A stretch of DNA of 64,000 bases from Batillaria attramentaria (GCA_018292915.2 JACVVK020000525.1:344501-408500), one strand, 5' to 3'; shown: positions 21,205-31,260, numbered from the stretch's first letter. The notes: a model not told the origin generated them from the sequence alone. Made by a program: numbers and translations.

Positions 21205-21531
21205 TGTGTGACAATACGGGTGCTGGATGATGGCGACAACGCCACACACATCACCACAAGTTTGAAGGGGATAGTTCAGGCACATCACGGAACATACATG
21301 CCTGTCGTTGTATGGATGGTGGGCTAACAACATGCACGTTGGATGTAGAGCCCCACACCCCAGGAAGTGGAGAGATGGGTTTATTTCCGTCCTGAGACCC
21401 TCTGACATGTCCCATCCCAAGCTGTCACAGTACAGCAGTGTTGGGGCCTCCCGCTTCTGTATGTCAACCACAGCAACAGCCAGTGGATTCCAGAGCACTG
21501 GTGGTCCGAGGGGAAAATACCGCCCGGTCAT
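21205..21531 (-). pseudogene. Conserved ORF segment of the duplicated unit (unit 2)
   Basis: The open frame reads GPPVLWNPLAVAVVDIQKRE and continues as in unit 1 (15548-15853). The upstream part (LSSHLTWVLDRLNRTSASAD, 21700-21560) exists only here because of the unit 1 deletion. It lies downstream of the Harbinger relic on the same strand. Unassigned. Confidence 0.3.
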
Positions 21532-21961
21532 ATGCCCACGTTAACAAAGATGAGGCGCCTGACATCACCCAGGTTCCTCTTCTTTTCAAGGCCCTTGAGG
21601 TCATTCAGCGTGGCTGAGTTTAGGCAGAGTCCGTCTGCTGAGGCTGACGTCCTGTTGAGCCGGTCGAGTACCCATGTCAAGTGGCTTGACAGGAGCCATC
21701 CGTTACGCCCCAAACCGCAGAGTACAGCCAGCTCGTATGGTGTTGAATCTGATAGACACGAAAATGACCAAGTATAGCAGGTATCGGTAGGTGGTATTGC
21801 TTTATTCTAGTTGGACTTGGAGCATACAAACATGACCATTTTGCCACAATTAGCGGGCGGCTGTGTTGCCGACAGCATTATCGTTCTTGCGTGTGCATTT
21901 GCCAGAGCCATTGACTGCCGCCTGTAGACCTGCCAGAGTTTTGGTCATTGTACTCATAGAA

Positions 21962-23480
21962 TCAGCAAGATCGCTTAAGCGCTTTTTCTACCAGAAGGGA
22001 AATGGCCTCATCAAGAAGGGCTTCAGCCCGAAAGCGTCGTCGCCAACAATGAAGTGAGGCACAGGGTGATTCCTGCTTGGAAGGGGTTTCGCTCCTGGGA
22101 TGCCAAGTGTTCTGTTTTCCAGCCCTTGGTAGAGCGAAGAATCCCGAAAAACTCCGGCATCCCCAGCCCGGCCATTGCAGCCAACACTGAACCAAATGAT
22201 CTTGTAGTCGGCATCCACCAATGCCAGAAGAATGATGCTGTGGTAGTTTGCATAGTTGTAGTAGTGTCCCAGGTGACACTATCTGAGTATTTCAATGTGT
22301 TTCCAATCGATGGCACCAGTGCAGTTGGGAAACTGCCACCTTGTCTCAAAATCTGAGCTGATTTGATTTGTCTCTTTCAATTTCTGGTACAGCCAGACAC
22401 TTGAAAAAAAATTGTCTGTGTTTACGGTGTAGAACTGTCCTTGAATTGTATGTGTCGGGTCCAACACAACACGAGATGATAACGGGACACGCCGATTTTC
22501 ACCATCATCACCTTTTTCCCCCTTTCCCGTGTATACCTGGAACTCATTTGCGTGGCCGTTTTGAGGATCAGCCTGCATCCACACTTTGATTCTATACATA
22601 GTGGGTTTTGCGGGTAAATACTGGCGAAAACCCAGTCGTCCACGGAAGGCGACCATTGCCTCGTCCACACTTGTCTCAGGGTGCGGATTGTAGGAAGTGA
22701 GACAAGTGTGGGATATTTTTTCGAGGAGAGGTCTGAAGTAGTTTGGTGTAGTTTGTCGTGGCCGCCCTGTCCTGGAGTGGGGTTGGTTTCTCGATTGTTG
22801 CAGTGGAGGTACAGAGAGATATTCTCGAACCTCTCTCGGCACATTATGTCTGCAACTTTCAGGCACCCAAACAACCAGTCCATGCTCCAATGCATGTCAG
22901 CGTGGGGGACCTGAATGAAATGTACAACTCGCATATCCAGGTAAGCTCGTAGCTCTGTTTCAGTCACGGGGCCCCATCGGGGATCTGGTTTGTCGGCGTA
23001 TCTCTGGTCGGCATACCCGTTGGTCTCCACAACCACTTTTTCGATCAGTTCTGGAGTAAAAACCTTTTCGAAAAAGTCATTCTCATTCTTTTCTGCCCCA
23101 AGTTGAAACGTTGCACCAGGCTGAGGGCCAGTAAAAGCGGGTGGAAGACATTTTCCATCCACCTATGCGCACGTGGTGGCAGTGGCGACAGACGCTGGGG
23201 CATTGCTTCGTCATCGTCTCCTTCTCCCGATGAAAAAGTGATGTCAGACATCTCGATTTCATCATCAACATCGTCATTTTCCGCTCTTATAACTGCGTTA
23301 GCTAGATCAGCTTTTGTAAAACCGGCAAAATCCTCTTCTTCACTGTCACTGGCTAATTTGTTGCTTGCGCGGCGTAAAGCTCTAAATAACTGTCACTGGC
23401 TGACAGATTCGCGTAGTGCTCGGCACCAGCGTCGTCCATTGTTTCAGGCAAGTGATTTCGCAATGGCTGCGCAAGTTTGA
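21962..23480 (-). pseudogene. piggyBac-Harbinger chimeric relic (copy C, most complete)
   Basis: Reading leftward from about 23470: an acidic N-terminus (interrupted by a 34 bp SINE), FTKADLANAVIRAE, EIEMSDITFSSGEGDDDEAM; then, after a shift near 23140, GAEKNENDFFEKVFTPELIE, MRVVHFIQVPHADMHWSMDW, VADIMCRERFENISLYLHCN. After a shift near 22780: PETSVDEAMVAFRGRLGFRQ, WMQADPQNGHANEFQVYTGK, FYTVNTDNFFSSVWLYQKLK. The last is the piggyBac 'DNFF.S..L...L' catalytic segment, running straight into the Harbinger SSDFETRWQFPNCTGAID. Harbinger DDE continues with LVDADYKIIWFSVGCNGRAG, DAGVFRDSSLY and PHFIVGDDAFGLKPFLM. At least three frameshifts make it non-functional. Confidence 0.75.
23355..23388 (+). 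mobile_element. 34 bp ultra-short SINE insertion
   Basis: Contains TTGTTGCTTGCGCGGCG and AAAGCTCTAAATA only. Flanked by exact 13 bp TSD ACTGTCACTGGCT (23342-23354, 23389-23401). It interrupts the acidic N-terminus of the piggyBac relic. Confidence 0.9.
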
Positions 23481-23545
23481 TAGCATGGGACACCGCTTTC
23501 CCCTCAACCAACCACCACAAACCTTACATCAACAGAAACCTCAAA

Positions 23546-23829
23546 CTTAGGCCCCTGGCTCCACATGGAGCATAGGCCATCGATTACGGTTTGTTGCTGT
23601 CGATGCTTCTGTAACTTTGTGTTTTTTACAGGTAGGGCTGTTAACCCTACGCAAACCCGTTTAGCCTCATGGAGAGGTGGTCCACATTCGTCTGACCTCT
23701 ACCCTTCGACCTGTCCAGCTTGGGTGACACTGCCAGGAGCATGTGCTCCCGCTGGCATAGTTGGAAAGTTCTCTGGGTCATTGAGGTACACAAGCCACTA
23801 CCCCACGACAAGGGGTGGACCATGTAGGG
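23546..23829 (-). mobile_element. Internally deleted RTE element (5'UTR joined to 3' end)
   Basis: On the minus strand this 284 bp insert starts with the same 5' end as the full-length element at 54289-57578 (CCCTACATGGTCCACC), carries about 245 bp of its 5' UTR, and then jumps to the last ~40 bp of the ORF (GATGGCCTATGCTCCA, then GGAGCCAGGGGCCTAAG). A 12 bp TSD, AGAAACCTCAAA, flanks it (23534-23545, 23830-23841). Intact ends plus a TSD show it moved as a short element in trans. Confidence 0.9.
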
Positions 23830-23882
23830 AGAAACCTCAAAGCCTCATCTATATTCATTTGAGAAGCAGTTTCTATTAATAC

Positions 23883-24429
23883 CTTGCTAGCACTACAGGA
23901 TAAAAGTTCTTTACTTTAGATATAATACTATCATTAAAGATTTTATTTCATCTGTGCTCACCCTCTGGTGCTTTCTCTTTGCGTACGCTCCTGTGGTTGT
24001 CGTTACACCAGGCAGGACGTAGCTAGGTTTGGGTTGTTCACCAGAACTTGTCAATACACTGACTTGTCACACATGCATTGGTTCTGACTGTTGTCGACTG
24101 CCGCGAATTAGTCTTTGTCGCTGACGCGGCGTTGAGCCTTAAAATACTCACTCACTTACCCTGACTGTTGTCGACACAACAGTCTGGCCTCTGTGCAGTG
24201 GCGTTTAAAAAACTGTGCTTTTGAATTGTAGGCACTGCACCGTGTTTCAGCTGTGTCCCCACGCACAAAATTCCCAACGATTGTTTGAGCCGATACGAAG
24301 GATCGTAAGATTCGAGCGAGAAGTGTCGTTTGCAAATCCGACTGTTGGTGGTTGGCGTATTGAAAGATGGACCGAAGTCTGCCCTTCATACGTTCACAAA
24401 TCAGATCCACAGTTTCCGGACACTCGTGT

Positions 24430-24430
<1 letters not shown>
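23883..24430 (-). pseudogene. Second, decayed copy of the THAP gene exon
   Basis: Matches 11750-12225 (the THAP exon and the intron start) with many small differences. Remnants of LCERMKGRLRSIFQ-type shadow frames and the NC..C region remain, but the frame is broken and a SINE is inserted at 24099-24160. It stops at a GT microsatellite just inside the THAP coding region, so the start codon, promoter and TIR are missing. Confidence 0.75.
24099..24160 (+). mobile_element. 62 bp hairpin-tailed SINE insertion
   Basis: TGCCGCGAATTAGTCTTTGT...GACGCGGC plus a TCACTCACTTACC tail. Exact 15 bp TSD CTGACTGTTGTCGAC at 24084-24098 and 24161-24175. Confidence 0.9.

Positions 24431-24435
<5 letters not shown>

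Positions 24436-24462
<27 letters not shown>
24436..24462. repeat. (GT)n microsatellite
   Basis: Twelve or more GT units at the truncated end of the THAP relic. Confidence 0.85.
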
Positions 24463-24466
<4 letters not shown>

Positions 24467-24505
24467 ACTTTACTTACTTTTTGACCACCTCTTTTTTCCA
24501 TCTGT

Positions 24506-24558
24506 GCCGCGAAATAGTCTTTGTTGCTTGTGCGGCGTTAAGCCATAACTAACTAACT
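24506..24558 (+). repeat. Hairpin-tailed SINE, short copy
   Basis: GCCGCGAAATAGTCTTTGTTG with GTGCGGCG and a TAACTAACTAAC-like tail. No clear TSD. Confidence 0.7.
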
Positions 24559-24794
24559 TTCCCGTCCGTGAACGGCCTCCTCTTCCCCATCTCCCACCAC
24601 CGATCGATTTCAGTTGACTCGGATTGCAACTATGATTCTCTCTGTAGAAAAATAATCACTAATGTACAAGTACAGAATAACGAAATAAACACAAGCGAAA
24701 TAACTAATTTGATTTATGTTGCACGAGTCATGATTCAATTAGATCCAACAATGTCCCCCTCCCCCCCCCCCAAAAAAAAAAAAGAAAAAAAAAA

Positions 24795-25066
24795 GGCAAC
24801 TGTCATAATTAATTTAAGAACAATCAAGTGCGATCCGCAGCGTCTCCTGCATGTCCTAGGTTTATATTGCCCCGTAGACCAGTCTGCATCCTTTGTCCGT
24901 TACATTTTTGTTTTTTTCATGTAGTGCAGGCACACTCAGCCGCGAATTAGTCTTTGTGGCTTGCGCGGCTTTAAGCCCTAAAAACTCACTCACTCACTCA
25001 CCCAACAAAGTCGCAAAAAAAAAGAGGCAACTGTCATAATTAATTTAAGAACAATCAAGTGCGATC
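24795..25066 (+). repeat. SINE B copy between 41 bp direct repeats
   Basis: A 41 bp stretch starting GGCAACTGTCATAATTAATT and ending CAAGTGCGATC occurs at about 24795-24835 and 25025-25065. Between them lies a SINE B copy (24837-25010) with body GCAGCGTCTCCTGCATGTCC and hairpin GCCGCGAATTAG..GCGCGGC plus (TCAC)n. The direct repeats are far longer than the 11-15 bp TSDs seen for the other copies. Confidence 0.75.
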
Positions 25067-25125
25067 TAACAAAAAAAAAAAAAAAAAAAAAAAGGCTACT
25101 GGTCTATGTTGTATGAGTCAATGTA

Positions 25126-25720
25126 GCGTTGGTGGGTGTTATAGGGATACAAGTGTCCTACACGCCAGCAACGAAGGTTCGTTGTTTCGCTCTCCAAACG
25201 ATCACCGACACAGTTTCTGACAGTTCCAATATGTTTATTCAGCAGCCTCTCATTCAATCAAACAACTCGCGCAGAATCATCAAATCACGAATGACTGATC
25301 CAATCCAATTGAATTGATGCAATCGAATCACCCTGCAAACAAGTAGTTTACAGTATTGTTAAAATACGGAATACATGTGACCGAGTGGCAAAAAAAACAA
25401 CAACCAAGAAACAAAACAAAACTAAAAACAAAACTCCTGACTGCTCAGTGCCACAAAAACACAGCTAAGTGACAAGAGGTGAAACAGTTAAACCTCAATA
25501 ATTGAGCTCGATCCCCAGATCAAATTTATTTGTTTCACAGAGTAGCTCACGCAGATTCACAGTGCCAACCCCAAGTAGAAAAATACAAAAGAAACGGTTT
25601 GTTCCAATTATTTATTTCACTTAAGAGCACCAGGGGCCAAATAAGGGCACGTTCAAGGCCCAAAGAAAATCCAAAGTCCCAACCCAGCTCTTGGGTTCAG
25701 CAAACAAAATGCACCACAAT
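25126..25720. other. No gene recognised
   Basis: AT-rich sequence with A runs. A paired phrase TTGAATTGATGCAATCGAATC near 25308-25328 is partly palindromic. No coding pattern. Confidence 0.35.
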
Positions 25721-26541
25721 CCTAACCTCACGAGGGTTTAGCAAAAATAAGAAAATACACAACACTCCTAACCCGGCACGAGGGTTTAGCGAATAAAATA
25801 CACAATCCTAACCCTGCGCGAGGGTTTAGCACATAAAATACAAAGGAGCAGTCCTAACCCTGCACAAGGGTTTAGCAATCAAAATACACAATCCTAACCC
25901 TGCACGAGGGTTTAGCAAAAACAATAAAGAAGCAGTCCTAGACCTAGCACAAGAGTGTAGCAGTCAAGATACACAATCCTAACCCTGCACGAGGGTTTAG
26001 CAAAAACAATAAAGAAGCAGTCCTAGACCTAGCACAAGAGTGTAGCAGTCAAAATGCACAATCCTAACCCTGCACGAGGGTTTAGCAAAAACAATAAAGA
26101 AGCAGTCCTAGACCTAGCACAAGAGTGTAGCAGTCAAGATACACAATCCTAACCCTGCACGAGGGTTTAGCAAAAACAATAAAGAAGCAGTCCTAGACCT
26201 AGCACAAGAGTGTAGCAGTCAAAATACACAATCCTAACCCTGCACGAGGGTTTAGCAAAAACAATAAAGAAGCAGTCCTAGACCTAGCACAAGAGTGTAG
26301 CAGTCAAGATACACAATCCTAACCCTGCACGAGGGTTTAGCAAAAACAATAAAGAAGCAGTCCTAGACCTAGCACAAGAGTGTAGCAGTCAAAATGCACA
26401 ATCCTAACCCTGCACGAGGGTTTAGCAAAAACAATAAAGAAGCAGTCCTAGACCTAGCACAAGAGTGTAGCAGTCAAGATACACAATCCTAACCCTGCAC
26501 GAGGGTTTAGCAAAAACAATAAAGAAGCAGTCCTAGACCTA
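25720..26541. repeat. Minisatellite, 85 bp unit in a 170 bp higher-order array
   Basis: The unit starts AATCCTAACCCTGCACGAGG, then GTTTAGCAAAAACAATAAAG and the diverged half-unit TCCTAGACCTAGCACAAGAG. Starts at 25890, 25975, 26060 and 26145 give an exact 85 bp period, continuing to 26541. Successive units alternate CAAGATACAC with CAAAATGCAC/CAAAATACAC at the junction, giving a 170 bp dimer. The left edge (25720-25889) holds shorter, diverged units of about 42-55 bp with the same CCTAACC...GGGTTTAGC core, the likely ancestral monomer. Confidence 0.95.
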
Positions 26542-26544
26542 GGG

Positions 26545-28187
26545 GACTACAAAATAACCCTACGCTTCCCCAAGATGAAACCCCAAGAAGAAAAAACCCT
26601 GCAACACACAAACATAACACACATTCAAACATACTTCAGTTATTCTTCTTATTTGTGAGCGCTACTGCCGTACTGGTACGTACTTAACGGTATCTCATGA
26701 CCATAATTAATTATATATTAAGACTTAATTGCTATGCAAATCGTCCTAGGATACCTGCACAGCAATAATGCCTGGGGGTAATACCCAGCGGTTCATTATT
26801 AATTTATTTCAAGAAACAAACCACATCACCCCAAATCCCCATATAACAACACTCACCCTGCACCAACCGACAGCAATCTCCTATCCTCCGCGTCAGGAAC
26901 CGACCACCAGCCGCCTCCTACACAAGCAGGAGATCGTTCGGTCAACACCAATTTATCCGTATAGGCATCTAACCCCAAAACCATAAAACCAAAATACCCG
27001 CTACCATACTACTTGATCGGCCATAGAATCAAGCAATAAAATAATAAAGCCAGAGCGTCAAAGCGCTCCACGTACCTTAACCTCCGGCGAATATACACGC
27101 CAACGAAAACTGCGTCCCAGTAGTCACAGAACACACGTCCACCCGTCGCCCCACGCACCTCCAGCGAATACACACGCCGACAGTACAACTGCTGTGTCCT
27201 GCTAACCACCGAACACTTCATTTAACCTCCTTTATCTTGGTGAAGAAATGTATAGACAGTTGCGCAAGGAAAGTTCCATGCTGTCTTACTGAAAGCAGTT
27301 TTGTTAAAAATTTTGTATCCCTTCTTTTCTTTCCTCTTTCTTTTTTTGAAAAACTGCCTCCGGAGGTCATGTATCAGCTGTTGCAACTGAATAAATATAA
27401 AAATGCAAATGCGTTTTACCTTAGTTTTAACCCTAAGGTTTTGAACCAAGTGTGGCTTATGTACCAGAGGTACAAGCATGCTTTGTATTACTACCGCATG
27501 TGCTGAACAAGATCTGCACCTGAGCAGCTTCCTTTCTGTGCAGCACAAAACAACACTAGTGGAGTAGTCTTCCACCGTAAATTAATAAATGCACGAGGTA
27601 TGCAGTACTTTTACTACAGTAGACTATTACTCTTTTTACTTCAAATACTCCCTGCGCTGAAGGTTTTCCACCACGGATGAAACTTGGAGAAACTTGCAGT
27701 AAGATTTTTTTGACAAATACATACTTTATATTCATCATCGGGAGAGTATCCTTTGGGTCTGGTGTAAACTCTGTACACAACCAGACCACAGAAAACGATC
27801 TATTTTAACATTTTAGTAATATTAAGCCTTAATCAGGAAATTAGTCTTTAGGGCTGAATAGACATCACACTTCAACCTTCCCAAAAGACTACGGGCGAAT
27901 CTAATTAAGGCTAGGTAGGTGTTACTAGACACATCAACCTAACACTAACGTCAGAACACGCCAGGAGACCACAGACATATATCTGACCTATCCCCGGTGA
28001 CAAATTCCGGTCCCACTACCCCTGAGGTAGAATGAGCTACCACCCGGACAGCTGGCCCAGGGCTGTCCGAGCAGACCTTATCCAATTTCGCCTCCTCCCT
28101 CGCGTGCCCCCAACCGGGTCGGTCGCCGCTAACGCCGTACTTGGGCAGCCAAATGCCCGGGGACCCGGCCGCTAAAAAAAATGGCGT
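26545..28187. other. No gene recognised
   Basis: AT-rich to 27000, then moderately GC-rich. Two similar phrases occur at 27083-27110 and 27160-27185 (CTCC(G/A)GCGAATA(T/C)ACACGCC). Open frames are short. I considered an LTR or untranslated region flanking the ORF at 28188-28740 but found no TG...CA ends or primer-binding site. Confidence 0.35.
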
Positions 28188-28740
28188 CTACTTCCTATCC
28201 GCAGCCTCACCCGGCTGCCCACAGACCTTCACCATCTGTGCTACACTGCGAGTCCAATGATCTATTAACCGCAACGTGAATTCCTCCGCCTGTATGTTCT
28301 GCACAAACCCGCAAGGTAAATGGTGCGGATTACTATGCTTTCCAGCTGTTCTTCTAGTGGTCCTACGGGGTCTACGGACTGCTTTCCCATCTTCAGATCC
28401 CGAGGTCTGTTCCGCATCGACCGGTGGCATCTTGGGCCATTTCGACGTAGATTTACGATGCAATTTAACTGGTGGAGCCTCCTCCACCTCCGACTCTGGG
28501 TGGCTGTCAGTTCCCCCCCGGCACAGCCCCACCCTACCGCCAGTGGTCTGAACCCTGGGTAATCCCTTCCCGGACCCGGTCGCCACTTCAGAGTCACCAT
28601 GACTGGACTGAGACTCCTGAAACCCTTCTCCCGACCTTCTAGCGTCACCGTCCGTCTTCCCCCCTTCTCCTGGGGAACCAGCCTCCTCGAAAGTAGAGGA
28701 CTCCTCAAGATGTCTTCCGCCGTTAGGGTGAAGCCCCCCC
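28188..28740 (-). CDS. Hypothetical ORF, polar and basic, gag-like composition
   Basis: Reading leftward, one frame gives GSGKGLPRVQTTGGRVGLCR, then ESEVEEAPPVKLHRKSTSKW, SEDGKAVRRPRRTTRRTAGK and FTLRLIDHWTRSVAQMVKV, ending in a stop at 28188. An overlapping frame upstream contains FTLTAEDILRSPLLSRRLV. A charged linker followed by a short hydrophobic segment is compatible with the N-terminus of a gag-like or transposon accessory protein, but no zinc knuckle or protease motif follows. I do not recognise a family. Confidence 0.25.
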
Positions 28741-28807
28741 CCCTCCCCATGCTGCTATTAATGAAAAGGACATGTGAGATGCTTGAAAACGTACCGTTTG
28801 TGTAGTT

Positions 28808-28808
28808 G

Positions 28809-28852
<44 letters not shown>

Positions 28853-28875
28853 AGAGAGAGAGAGAGAGAGAGTTT
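28808..28875. repeat. (CA)n(GA)n microsatellite
   Basis: About 20 CA units followed by GA units. Confidence 0.95.
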
Positions 28876-29156
28876 TCCATCTCATACAGGCTGTTGTGAT
28901 CTCAAGGTGTATTTTCAATCTCATACAGGCAGCTATGATCACAAAATTCATCAATGTATCAGATTTGTATTTAACTGTTCATGCATTTTTTATCACCAAC
29001 AGACAATTTAATAACATGAGATGTATGTTCTCATACAGGCAGCCTTGATCACAAAATTCATTACTAAATGTGTCACCAGCATCAGTCTGTTCTGCATTGA
29101 AAGGCAGCCTTGTTGGAATACGAACAGGTTCATGAAGCTCTTTTCATCAACACACA

Positions 29157-29945
29157 TTATACTAGACTAATCTTCATCATTTTCCTATTCCGCTTTTGAC
29201 CTTTTTCTGTGCAAGCTGTGAATGACCTGTTACTGTCTTTGAGAGTGAAGTGCAGGCGCAGTGAAGCAAACAGCTGCACCACTAGATGGCCAACATTGCA
29301 ACGGTTTCCCTCAATGCAGACCACTTCATTCTTCTTACTGAGTTTGCAAACAACACGCCACATGACTTGGTCTGTGTGAAGCAGTGTACCAACAACGTCT
29401 TCATATTCTCTCTCCATCTGCTTTACTGACCGCTGCAGTATGGGGCTAGGCATCTTTAAACCACCATGGATGCCACGGTACTGCTTCGTGTTGAGAAAGG
29501 TTTCTGTTGATGACCCTGTTCGTGTTCCAACAAGGCTACCTTTGCATGCAGAACAGACTGATTTGTCCTGCAATTTAAAAGCAATATAGCCAGCAATATA
29601 CACAAGAACATTGTCAGACATCCACTGCAAAGTTTCTTTATCCTCAAAATCTTGGTCAAAGTGTGCAAATGCCAGTGCCAGCAAAGTTGCATCACATTTC
29701 CTAACCATATCAACAGCTAGTGTTGCGTGCCTGTCAGCTTGGGGCACTTGCTCAGTGGCCAGACTGGAAGAAGTCGTGCTCAAGCTAAGCAACCACTTGC
29801 CACTGTCCTCAAGACAGTTACTGCCTTCACCCTGGACAAAAAAAATTGTCAACCATGGTTTGCCTGATGAAGAATCTGAACTGAACTGCGCTGGGCCTGT
29901 CTCCATGCCCCCCTTTGTATCTGATGGTTGAAAACAAATTTTCAA
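29157..29945 (-). pseudogene. P/THAP9-like transposase C-terminal fragment (tentative)
   Basis: An uninterrupted 262-codon frame. Around residues 108-135 it reads DNVLVYIAGYIAFKLQ, then SVCSACKGSLVG: a 'YIAGY....K.....C..C...L' pattern found in the C-terminal part of P-element/THAP9-like and related DDE transposases. The remainder (LKMPSPILQRSVKQMEREYE, RVVCKLSKKNEVVCIEGNRC, LVVQLFASLRLHFTLKD) is hydrophobic and helical with no catalytic Asp. The stop is in frame. The upstream edge could be an exon start, and no N-terminal part lies immediately rightward. It could instead belong to a hAT-like lineage. Confidence 0.45.
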
Positions 29946-29949
29946 GGCA

Positions 29950-30610
29950 GTCTTGATTAAGGCGGTGTGTTAAAGGGGGGGTCCACCCTCCATTTCGCCC
30001 AGAAAAGTGTCAAAAAGTGTTTGAAGCGAGTCCCAGTGCGATGCAGCCCACACACGACCGCCACAGCGCAAATCTAGAATGGTTTAGCTACATGTACCGT
30101 ACAATTTCATACCTGATAAGATCCGTAGAAGTCTGCATCTGTCCAAAAAGCATTCAAAATCTACGCGCCGAGGCCATCCAAAAATTATTCAAATCGAGGC
30201 TTTGGTTCCCGACGCGGTAGCGCAGATGTACTACCGGTAAGCAAAAGTCAATCCAGGGGACGGCTAACAATGACTGAGGCTTCCATTCAGACGTATACAT
30301 CATACATGTATACGTGTATATGTGCTAACCACCAGCAGGGGGTGCCTATCGCACAGGGGCTTGAGTTTCTTTGTCGCTTCCATTGTTGCTTTGTACACGT
30401 GATGCACACTTTTCCCGCGGACATGCGCATCGCGTGGGATTCCACACTCTGGAATGCATGACGTCACGACCTTCAGTTCACCGTTAAGTCTGAGACTCCG
30501 TTGTCTGGGTTGAAGGCTCGCCCCGTGCATAGCGATGCGATGACTATTTTAGTTCCAGACTTCAAAGTCAAAAAGCTTGGCGTGTAGGCTAGCCTACGGC
30601 AAGGCTGTAC
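29950..30610. other. No gene recognised
   Basis: Starts with a G/C-rich phrase GGGGGGGTCCACCCTCC that is nearly palindromic and may be an element end. Nothing else recognisable. Confidence 0.3.
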
Positions 30611-30617
30611 TCGTGCA

Positions 30618-31260
30618 TTAGACCCCAGAATCCTGGCTTCCCGGATTGGTAAGGTCACTCGGTTTAAGTTTCGAAACCTCTCCCTGCCGTCTTCTATTAG
30701 ACAGTATGAGCTGTGTCAGTGTCACTTCAGCAAGGTTGTTCCAGGCTTTCTTCACAATCACATCGTGATTTCCTTCAACATTATCAGTTTCAAGGCTGCC
30801 AATTGCTTCTACTGATTTCTTGCTGAGGAACTCGGACAATGCTGCAACATCTTTACACAGAGGGATTCGCTTTGCTCGACCTTTCTTCTGTCTGTACAAT
30901 GTTCTGTCGGCATGCGCTGACACCTCAGGATTCCACCATTTGTCATGGAGCTTGAGAGAACCCTTTGCATTCTGCTATTCAACCTCATCTCTATTCTCAA
31001 TGGCTTTGGCTTCCATGATGTCAGCACACTTGTGCAGGGAATGGCCCAACTTTTGGGCCAGTGAAGGGATTTTGAATGAGCAGATTGCTTCACAATAGCC
31101 AGCAACTTTCTTTGTGGCTCCGACGACAGCTTGAGAGTGTTCTGGGACAATAAACTCACTCAAACCAGCATTGGGTTGTTTTTTCAAGCTCCTGAGTTCA
31201 GTGAGCAAACGTGAGAGTTGTCGCACTGAATTCCTGATCTATGCAAAGTTGTCTTTGTCA
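30618..31260 (-). pseudogene. Crypton/tyrosine-recombinase-like relic
   Basis: Reading leftward: QLSRLLTELRSLKKQPNAGL, FIVPEHSQAVVGATKKVAG, KIPSLAQKLGHSLHKCADIM; after a shift near 30975 ADRTLYRQKKGRAKRIPLCK and DVAALSEFLSKKS; then LTQLILSNRRRQGEVSKLKP. The 'PSLA.KLGHSL.KCA.I' region and 'N.RR.GEVS.L' box define a multicopy invertebrate family with the layout of a tyrosine-recombinase (Crypton-type) core; the RR.GE segment would be the first catalytic Arg box. The C-terminal HxxR and Tyr motifs are missing and the frame is broken, so it is inactive. Confidence 0.5.

Larger units (their letters stand above)
17777..23043. repeat. Segmental duplication, unit 2
   Basis: Direct-orientation copy of 12883-16917, longer because it keeps about 230 bp near 17870-18100, a full SINE (20720-21162), about 500 bp at 21480-21985 and an extra internal duplication near 18224-18956. 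Sequence continues past 23043 into the piggyBac N-terminus, which unit 1 lost at the LINE junction. Confidence 0.85.

Noticed and set aside
25720..26541. CRISPR-like array of regularly spaced repeats
   Set aside because: There are no unique spacers; the whole 85 bp unit is repeated. This is a eukaryotic minisatellite.
25890..26541. Interstitial telomeric repeats (CTAACCC, GGGTTTAG)
   Set aside because: The motifs are isolated once per unit within a longer sequence and never form a TTAGGG tandem array.
26545..28740. LTR retrotransposon with gag-like ORF
   Set aside because: No paired LTRs, primer-binding site, polypurine tract, protease or RT could be found; only composition suggested it.
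28806..29048. Plus-strand ORF starting in the CA tract
   Set aside because: Opens with His-Thr repeats from the microsatellite and has no family pattern.
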